From: Deltaproteobacteria bacterium RIFOXYA12_FULL_61_11
GTDB lineage: Bacteria > Bdellovibrionota_F > JAHFAK01 > YA12-FULL-61-11
Assembly (NCBI GenBank): GCA_001799195.1
Contig: MGSU01000071.1
Span: forward strand, 3,189 to 14,768
Direction of reading: 5' to 3'
DNA length: 11,580 nt
Made by a program: the position numbers and the translations under genes. Below the pieces are notes generated by a model. That model saw only the letters and a list, made by a program, of their open reading frames with translations, had not been told where the DNA came from and did not search any database. Positions 6,920-11,580 of this stretch are shown piece by piece; the first letter of the stretch is position 1; each line of letters starts with the position of its first letter.

Positions 6920-8788
6920 ATGTGCGGCATTGCGGGTATTTTTGACGGTCATGGCCGGAGCCCCGGCCGAGAACTCGGCGCCATGCTCGGTACGCTGGTC
7001 CATCGCGGTCCGGACCACACGGGTTTTCACGAGGAACCTCACTGCGCCCTCGGCACCGCTCGTCTCGCCATCGTCGACCTCTTCACGGGTGACCAACCCC
7101 TGTATGACGAGACCGGCCGTTTCGTACTGTGTTGCAACGGGGAAATCTACAACGCGCCCGCGTTGCGCGAAACCTTGCTCGCCGGGGGCCATCGGTTTCG
7201 CAGTCGTTCGGATGCCGAAGTCATCGTGCATCTCTTCGAAGACCAGGGTCCCTCCTGTCTCACCAGCTTACGGGGCATGTTCGCCCTCGCCCTCTGGGAT
7301 CGGGCCCAGCGACGGCTGTTCCTCGCTCGGGACCGCCTCGGCATCAAGCCCCTCTTTTACTGGCAAGCGGGTTCCCGCTTTGCTTTCGCTTCCGAGATCA
7401 AGGCTTTGCTGACCCTACCTTGGGTTTCTGCTGATCCCGAGCCCAAGGCGGTTTCTCTTTTCCTGAGCCAGGGCTATATCCCCTCCGGATGCTGTGCCTT
7501 TACCGACGTGCAGGCCGTACTCCCCGGTCACACCCTGACGGTCGGAGAAGAGGGCGAGATCTCCCACGCGTGCTGGTGGAACTTGCCACTACCTGGTCGC
7601 TCGGAACCTTGTTCAGTGCAGGAAGCGACCCATGAGCTGCGGAAGCGCCTGACTGTCTCGGTGGATGAACATCTCATTTCTGACGTACCGGTCGGTGTCT
7701 TTCTCAGCGGGGGGTTGGATAGCAGCATCCTGACCTCCCTCGCCGCCCGCCGGCACCGGAAGTCCATGACCTGCTTTTCTATTTCCTTCGACGAAGCCGG
7801 CTATGACGAATCGGCCCATGCCCGAACCGTATGCGGGAATATTGAAGTAGAACTGCGTACGCTGCACTTTTCCAAGCGGGAATTCCTGGCAGCCTACACT
7901 GCGCTGACACCTATGCTCGACGAACCCTTCGCCGACAAGGCGATTTTCCCCTCGTACCAACTCTCCCGGCAGTGCCGCGAGAGCGTCAAGGTCGTGCTCA
8001 GCGGGGAAGGCGCGGACGAGGTGTTCCTGGGCTATCCAACCTACCTCGCTCATTACCTGCTCGCCCCCGCCCTTCGTCTTCCTGCGAGTTCGAGATCCTT
8101 CCTCGCCGCCCTCGGCGGGAGCCTACCGGATCCCCCCGGTTACATGACCCCTCTCTACAGGATACGCCGACTACTCGCGGGTCTGAGCACGACCGACGAA
8201 CTCCGACGGCATCTCGCTTGGATGGGTCAGGGTGCGGGAGACCTCGCCCCCCGACTCCTCCTTCCTGGCTTGACCCATTCCCCGAGCCTCGGCGAACTCG
8301 GCATCACCGCGGAGGAACTCCCCTCCAGCCTGCTGAGGCGGGTCCAACTCCTCGACTTCCGCACGTATTTGGCCGCAGATCTCTTGGTCAAGGCCGATCG
8401 GGCTTCCATGGCGTGCGGTCTCGAGCTGCGAGTCCCCTTCCTGGACCATACCCTGGTCGAATGGTTATGGTCCCTGCCCGAGGACCTCATCCTCTGCAAA
8501 CGGATCCTGCGCCGAGCCTTCTCCGCCGCTCTTCCCCCCTCGGTGCTTCACAGGAGGAAGCACGGTCTGTCCGTGCCCTTCGGTCAATGGTTGCATGACC
8601 CTGCCTTCAGGCAACACTTCGCACCCTGTTTTGCCCCCGCCTTGCTCCGGAGACAAGGTCTGTTCCGGCCTTCCGTCCCGCAAGAGCTGTTGGACCAACA
8701 CCTCCGGAAGAAGGCCAACCATCAATGGCCGCTCCTCACCTACATCATGTTCCAGACGTGGTACCGCCGTTGGGTCGAGAAGACCTGA
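6920..8788 (+). CDS. asnB: Asparagine synthetase, glutamine-hydrolysing (AsnB type)
   Basis: The 622-residue product is the usual length for AsnB. It starts MCGIAGIF, so Cys2 becomes the N-terminal nucleophile of the class II glutaminase after Met removal. The glutaminase domain (1 to about 200) shows RLAIVDL, CNGEIYN, SDAEVIVHLF and RDRLGIKPLFYW. The synthetase domain has the ATP-pyrophosphatase loop SGGLDSS (263-269), LSGEGADEVFLGYPTY, VKADRASMACGLELRVPFLD and a C-terminal RRKHGLSVPF segment. The standard reaction is ATP-dependent amidation of aspartate using glutamine-derived ammonia, but AsnB homologues in biosynthetic and polysaccharide loci often amidate other carboxylates. Its place as last gene after a glycosyltransferase and radical SAM gene makes a specialised role plausible. 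AGGAGG lies six bases before the ATG. It is convergent with the HAMP-protein gene, only nine bases apart. Confidence 0.93.
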   Translation: MCGIAGIFDGHGRSPGRELGAMLGTLVHRGPDHTGFHEEPHCALGTARLAIVDLFTGDQPLYDETGRFVLCCNGEIYNAPALRETLLAGGHRFRSRSDAEVIVHLFEDQGPSCLTSLRGMFALALWDRAQRRLFLARDRLGIKPLFYWQAGSRFAFASEIKALLTLPWVSADPEPKAVSLFLSQGYIPSGCCAFTDVQAVLPGHTLTVGEEGEISHACWWNLPLPGRSEPCSVQEATHELRKRLTVSVDEHLISDVPVGVFLSGGLDSSILTSLAARRHRKSMTCFSISFDEAGYDESAHARTVCGNIEVELRTLHFSKREFLAAYTALTPMLDEPFADKAIFPSYQLSRQCRESVKVVLSGEGADEVFLGYPTYLAHYLLAPALRLPASSRSFLAALGGSLPDPPGYMTPLYRIRRLLAGLSTTDELRRHLAWMGQGAGDLAPRLLLPGLTHSPSLGELGITAEELPSSLLRRVQLLDFRTYLAADLLVKADRASMACGLELRVPFLDHTLVEWLWSLPEDLILCKRILRRAFSAALPPSVLHRRKHGLSVPFGQWLHDPAFRQHFAPCFAPALLRRQGLFRPSVPQELLDQHLRKKANHQWPLLTYIMFQTWYRRWVEKT

Positions 8789-8797
8789 ACGCGGGGC

Positions 8798-9298
8798 TCA
8801 AGGCTTCCGCTGGAGCACCTCGAAAAGCAATTCGAAGACGTCTCTAAATTCGTCTCCCTTCCGCAGGTTGCGACGTTCGACTTGGCCCTCGGCACGGTGC
8901 TGGCGCAGGAGGCGACGGATGACCATCATCGGACCGGCGATCCGGTGGGTGATCAGAATGGTGAGAAAACAAGCCGTGCAGAAGACCACGGCGATGAAGC
9001 CCCACGAGGCCCACTGCAGAGCCTGGAGCAAGGAGCGATTCTCCTCGACGAACTGCTCGGTCCGTTGGAGGTTGCGATCCGCGCCGGCCTTCTCTTCGGC
9101 CGAGATCTCCACGATGGTGTGCACCAGATCCACCTGATCGCGGCCGAGCCCCAGGAGCTGCTCGTTGGCATGGCTCATCCTGCCCGCCAGATGGGTCACG
9201 GCCACGAGGAACACCCCCGACAGGATCGCCAGGACGGAGAGCACATAGACCACGTACCGGAGTTGGAAACGCCAATCGGAAAGGTAGCGCAACCTCAT
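8798..9298 (-). CDS. Small TM-TM-HAMP membrane protein without an output domain
   Basis: The 166-residue product has a basic N-terminus, a first membrane helix (about 14-37), a mostly helical, charged extracytoplasmic stretch (38-96) and a second helix (about 97-118). A HAMP-like segment follows directly: HRIAGPMMVIRRLLRQHRAE, then GDEFRDVFELLFEVLQ up to the C-terminus. This matches the front half of a chemoreceptor or sensor kinase, but no kinase, cyclase or methyl-accepting domain follows, and the stop leads straight into the convergent asnB stop. It could pass a signal to a separate partner or act as a structural membrane subunit. AAGGAAGGA lies upstream of the ATG, which overlaps the TlpA-like stop as ATGA, so it belongs to the minus-strand respiratory operon. 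The function is unknown; the HAMP call rests on the P-x-x-x-I start and E-F-R-D pattern. Confidence 0.78.
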   Translation of the reverse strand: MRLRYLSDWRFQLRYVVYVLSVLAILSGVFLVAVTHLAGRMSHANEQLLGLGRDQVDLVHTIVEISAEEKAGADRNLQRTEQFVEENRSLLQALQWASWGFIAVVFCTACFLTILITHRIAGPMMVIRRLLRQHRAEGQVERRNLRKGDEFRDVFELLFEVLQRKP

Positions 9299-9888
9299 GG
9301 TTTTCCTTCCTTTCGCCGGTCGGTCCCGCCGGGAAGGGGTAAAACCCGCTCGAGTGTAGTAACCATCCGTTGTTCGATGGCGTGGTCGAAGCCGAGGAAA
9401 CGCTCGACCAGGACCCCCCGCCGGTCGAGGAGGAAGGCCACTGGCAATTCGCTGACCTCATACCGTTGCATCAACACCGAGAAGACGTCCTTGACCACCG
9501 GCAAGGTGATGCCGGCTCCGCGGAGATAGGTGCGCACCTCCTCTCGCGGGACCTTGTCGACCCCGATGACCACGATCTCGAGGCCGCGTTCGGCATACCG
9601 TTGACGCAGGGTTTGAAGAGCGGGGAGCTGCTGCTTGCAGACCCCGCACCACATGGCGAAGAAGCTGACCACGACCGCCGCGGCGGGTTTCACCGCGGTC
9701 TCACCCACCCGCTCATCGAGGCAATAGCGCGAAGAAGCGGTCTCGGCCTCGTCGAGGACGCTGAGGCAAAACCCCGGGGCGCGTGCACCCTTCTCCAGGG
9801 CATGAGCCCCGTCCCCCCCCGGAACCACAAGGATGATACCCAGGAAGAATAAGAACCCGGCCTGTCGGGAACCGATCACGGTCTTCAT
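9295..9888 (-). CDS. Exported TlpA/ResA-type thioredoxin-like protein
   Basis: As called here the product has 197 residues. A Sec-type signal peptide (1 to about 30; K2 and R8, a hydrophobic core FLFFLGIILVV, likely cleavage after AHA) sends it to the periplasm. The thioredoxin fold follows, with the redox motif MWCGVC (C81, C84), an IVVIGVD strand and the cis-proline segment VSELPVAFLLD. TlpA/ResA proteins reduce or exchange disulfides, often for cytochrome c maturation or oxidase assembly. Two extra cysteines (C41, C56) precede the active site. The frame is open to a GTG at 9978, but that start has no ribosome site and would put a long non-signal tail ahead of the signal peptide. The ATG at 9888 itself has only a weak ribosome site, so the start is uncertain. 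The gene follows the DsrP-like gene and overlaps the HAMP gene by four bases. A role in handling thiols or haems of the neighbouring complex is inference. Confidence 0.85.
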   Translation of the reverse strand: MKTVIGSRQAGFLFFLGIILVVPGGDGAHALEKGARAPGFCLSVLDEAETASSRYCLDERVGETAVKPAAAVVVSFFAMWCGVCKQQLPALQTLRQRYAERGLEIVVIGVDKVPREEVRTYLRGAGITLPVVKDVFSVLMQRYEVSELPVAFLLDRRGVLVERFLGFDHAIEQRMVTTLERVLPLPGGTDRRKEGKP

Positions 9889-9913
9889 ACCGGTTGGCTC
9901 AGGGGAGGCATGC

Positions 9914-9959
9914 ATGCCCGGCAGCATACTCCAAGCAAGCGGGCTTGGGAACCGGGCAT
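9914..9959 (-). other. Nested inverted repeats (two-stem hairpin) between the dsrP-like and tlpA-like genes
   Basis: An 8-base perfect outer stem, ATGCCCGG (9914-9921) with CCGGGCAT (9952-9959), encloses a 6-base perfect inner stem, CCAAGC (9931-9936) with GCTTGG (9943-9948), and a 6-base loop. It lies in the 91-base gap between the dsrP-like stop and the tlpA-like ATG. No T-run follows on the minus strand, so it is not a standard intrinsic terminator. A processing or stabilising hairpin that sets relative expression of the operon genes is a reasonable guess. Confidence 0.5.
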
Positions 9960-9979
9960 TTCGGCGAAACCACCCCACT

Positions 9980-11134
9980 TCAGGAGTGGGCCCGCTTCAC
10001 CGAGAGGGCAATCTTGTAGAGCACGGTGATGCAGAAGAACCCGAGCGAGTAGATGGCCAGCGAGATGAGCAGCTCCGGTGCGGTCGGGAAGTATTCCTGG
10101 ACGTGGCCGAGAGGCGAAGGAATGAAGCCGGTGACCACCATGCCCAGACCCTTGTCGATCCAGAGTGCGGAGAAGACGGCCAGACAGGCCACGACCAACA
10201 GGTTCTCGTTCTTCCGGGTCGCAGGGTTGAGCAGGATCACCAGCGCCAGGACCGCAAGACTGATGGAAGTCCACATCCACGGCACCAGAGCACCCTTGCC
10301 GTGGTAGCCGAAGAAGAGGTAGCTGAAGTGGTGCATGTGCTCCGGCAATTGGCTATAAAAGGTGGTGAACAATTCCATGGCCACGAAAAACAAGTTGAGG
10401 AGCATGGCGTAGGTGATGATCACGGCCAGCTTCTGAATGGGTTCCTTTCCGACGTCGTAACCGGCCACCTTGCGCAGGAGCAAACACAAGAGGATCAGGA
10501 AGGACGGGCCGGAAGCGAAGGCAGAGGCCAGGAAACGCGGGGCCAGGATGGCGGTCATCCAGAAGCCGCGGGCTGCCAAGCCACTGTAGAGGAAGGCTGT
10601 AACGGTATGAATGCTGACGGCCCAGGGAATGGAGAGGATGATCACCGGTTTGATCCAGCGAGGTGGGGGTATGGACTTGCGCTCGGCATCCAGCGTGATC
10701 CTGCTGATCAGGACGTTGAGGCCGAGGTAGCCCATGAGGGAGATCATGTCCCAGAACATCATCGAATTGGGGGTCGGATACAGCATCACGTTGGTGACCC
10801 GCTGGGGCTGCCCCATGTCCACGACGATGAAGAGCATGCACATAAGGACTGCGCTGATCGCCAGGAACTCGCCGAGAATGGTCATCTTCCCGAAGGCTTT
10901 GTAATTATGCAAATAATAAGGTAACACCACCATGACCGCCGAGGCCGCCACCCCGACGAGGAAGGTGAACTGGGCGATGTAGAAGCCCCAGGTGACATCG
11001 CGGGACATACCCGTGATGCCGAGTCCTACATTGAGCTGCAAAAGGAAACACGCCGCTCCTATGCCCATGAAGACGAGCAGGAGCAGGATCCATGACCAAT
11101 AGCGGCGATCGCCGAGGAGTGCTTTCTCGAGCAT
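9980..11134 (-). CDS. dsrP: NrfD/PsrC-family membrane subunit, DsrP-like
   Basis: The 384-residue, very hydrophobic protein has about ten predicted membrane helices, as in the NrfD/PsrC/DsrP family. These subunits exchange electrons with menaquinone in the membrane and pass them to a ferredoxin-like partner. The start MLEKALLGDRRYW and the segments SRDVTWGFYIAQFTFLVG, MVVLPYYLHNYKAFGK and VVDMGQPQRV (104-113) agree with my recollection of DsrP from DsrMKJOP complexes; this is memory of the family, not a search. The ATG at 11134 is chosen over the open frame to 11293 because it has GAGAGAGG seven bases upstream and a typical family N-terminus, and the extension would overlap the preceding gene. 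That gene ends 13 bases upstream and encodes the expected Fe-S partner. The gene symbol is tentative; other NrfD-type complexes of cytochrome-rich bacteria are the alternative. Confidence 0.85.
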   Translation of the reverse strand: MLEKALLGDRRYWSWILLLLVFMGIGAACFLLQLNVGLGITGMSRDVTWGFYIAQFTFLVGVAASAVMVVLPYYLHNYKAFGKMTILGEFLAISAVLMCMLFIVVDMGQPQRVTNVMLYPTPNSMMFWDMISLMGYLGLNVLISRITLDAERKSIPPPRWIKPVIILSIPWAVSIHTVTAFLYSGLAARGFWMTAILAPRFLASAFASGPSFLILLCLLLRKVAGYDVGKEPIQKLAVIITYAMLLNLFFVAMELFTTFYSQLPEHMHHFSYLFFGYHGKGALVPWMWTSISLAVLALVILLNPATRKNENLLVVACLAVFSALWIDKGLGMVVTGFIPSPLGHVQEYFPTAPELLISLAIYSLGFFCITVLYKIALSVKRAHS

Positions 11135-11147
11135 GGGTCGACCTCTC

Positions 11148-11579
11148 TCAGAGCAAGTAGAAGACGTGGGGCAAGGTGCCCAGGGTGGGTTTGCGACAGA
11201 CCGTGTAACGGGTGCGCAACAACTCACGCACCGCGGAGCCGGGCTGGAGCAAGTCCCCGAAGGTGATGCTGCGCTTGGGACAGGCTTCGACACACAGCGG
11301 TTCCCGCCCCTCGGCCAGGCGCTCGGAGCAGAAGTTGCACTTCTCGACCACGCCCTTGGTGCGGGTAGGATACTGGGGGTTGATGCGCCCGGCCAGGTAG
11401 GGCCGCGGGTCGCGCCAATTGAAGCTGCGTGAGCCGTAAGGACAGGCCGCGACGCAATAGCGGCAGCCGATACAACGGTGCATGTCCATGGCCACGATCC
11501 CGTCCTCGCGCTTGAACGTAGCCTGGGTCGGGCACACCCTCACGCACGGCGGGTTGTCACAGTGATTGCAGAGGACCAT
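11148..11579 (-). CDS. dsrO: Ferredoxin-like 4Fe-4S subunit, DsrO/PsrB/NrfC type, N-terminus outside the window
   Basis: Only the C-terminal 143 residues are present; the Met at 11579 is internal to the family, so the start and any Tat signal lie beyond the edge. Cysteine groups seen, in order, are [14 protein letters not shown] (Cx2Cx4Cx3C), [14 protein letters not shown] (Cx2Cx2Cx3C) and a Cx2Cx11Cx3C group starting CNFC and ending CVEACP. This is the layout of the four-cluster electron-transfer subunits that pair with NrfD-type membrane proteins, with the remaining cluster ligands expected upstream. It would carry electrons between the membrane subunit encoded next (13-base gap) and a catalytic or cytochrome partner probably encoded just outside the window. 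In dsrMKJOP order, O precedes P as here. Assignment to Dsr rather than Psr/Nrf/Hmc-type complexes rests on the neighbour and is tentative. Confidence 0.85.
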   Translation of the reverse strand: MVLCNHCDNPPCVRVCPTQATFKREDGIVAMDMHRCIGCRYCVAACPYGSRSFNWRDPRPYLAGRINPQYPTRTKGVVEKCNFCSERLAEGREPLCVEACPKRSITFGDLLQPGSAVRELLRTRYTVCRKPTLGTLPHVFYLL

Positions 11580-11580
11580 C

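Noticed and set aside
8789-8815. Possible terminator between asnB and the HAMP gene
   Set aside because: GCGGGG (8791-8796) can pair with TTCCGC (8805-8810) only with two G-U pairs, no T-run follows, and most of it lies in the HAMP gene's coding end.
9833-10924. Long open frame (363 codons) on the plus strand opposite the dsrP-like gene
   Set aside because: The product is rich in His, Glu, Gln and Asp, as expected from antisense of a membrane protein gene, and shows no recognisable motif.
11135-11293. Upstream extension of the dsrP-like frame
   Set aside because: It overlaps the Fe-S gene and encodes a Cys/Pro/Ser-rich stretch unlike the family; the ATG at 11134 has a good ribosome site.

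Overview
The window is about 11.6 kb of GC-rich bacterial DNA, coding almost throughout. There are eleven protein genes, two of them cut by the window edges, and no gene-free stretch above 300 bases. I see no tRNA, rRNA, CRISPR array, insertion sequence or attachment site. The right-hand genes encode a DsrO-like ferredoxin and a DsrP/NrfD-like quinone-interacting membrane subunit. That suggests an anaerobic or sulfur/cytochrome-respiring bacterium of a Desulfobacterota, Myxococcota, Nitrospirota or similar lineage. This assignment is inference and cannot be settled from the window.

Layout. (A) 2-802 (+): the 3' part of an EamA/DMT-type transporter. (B) 2687-835 (-): a two-gene unit of a membrane-anchored SAM-methyltransferase-like protein and, with a 4-base ATGA overlap, a membrane-anchored FGE/sulfatase-modifying-factor-like protein. 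(C) 2836-8788 (+), divergent from B: a four-gene run of a 532-residue protein with two methyltransferase-fold domains, a GT2 polyprenyl-phosphate-type glycosyltransferase, a B12-binding-type radical SAM enzyme and a glutamine-hydrolysing asparagine synthetase (asnB type). Gaps are 22 bases, a 4-base overlap and 22 bases, so one transcript is likely. (D) 11580-8798 (-): an operon entering from beyond the right edge, with a DsrO-like Fe-S protein, a DsrP-like membrane subunit, a TlpA/ResA-type thioredoxin and a small TM-TM-HAMP protein without an output domain.

Working together. Blocks B and C share a homologous methyltransferase domain on both sides of a common divergent promoter region. They look like one locus, possibly making or modifying an envelope-associated lipid-linked sugar or small molecule: sugar transfer onto a polyprenyl carrier, radical SAM chemistry, amidation and methylation. 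No product can be named. Block D looks like part of a respiratory complex passing electrons between the quinone pool and Fe-S/cytochrome partners, with an exported thiol-disulfide protein attached.

The most unusual points are: three spacing-matched copies of one methyltransferase-like domain in two adjacent genes, one without its SAM-binding glycine motif; hydrophobic N-termini that place these domains outside the cytoplasm by the positive-inside rule; a cysteine pair near the catalytic position in the FGE-like protein; and a nested two-stem hairpin between the dsrP-like and tlpA-like genes.
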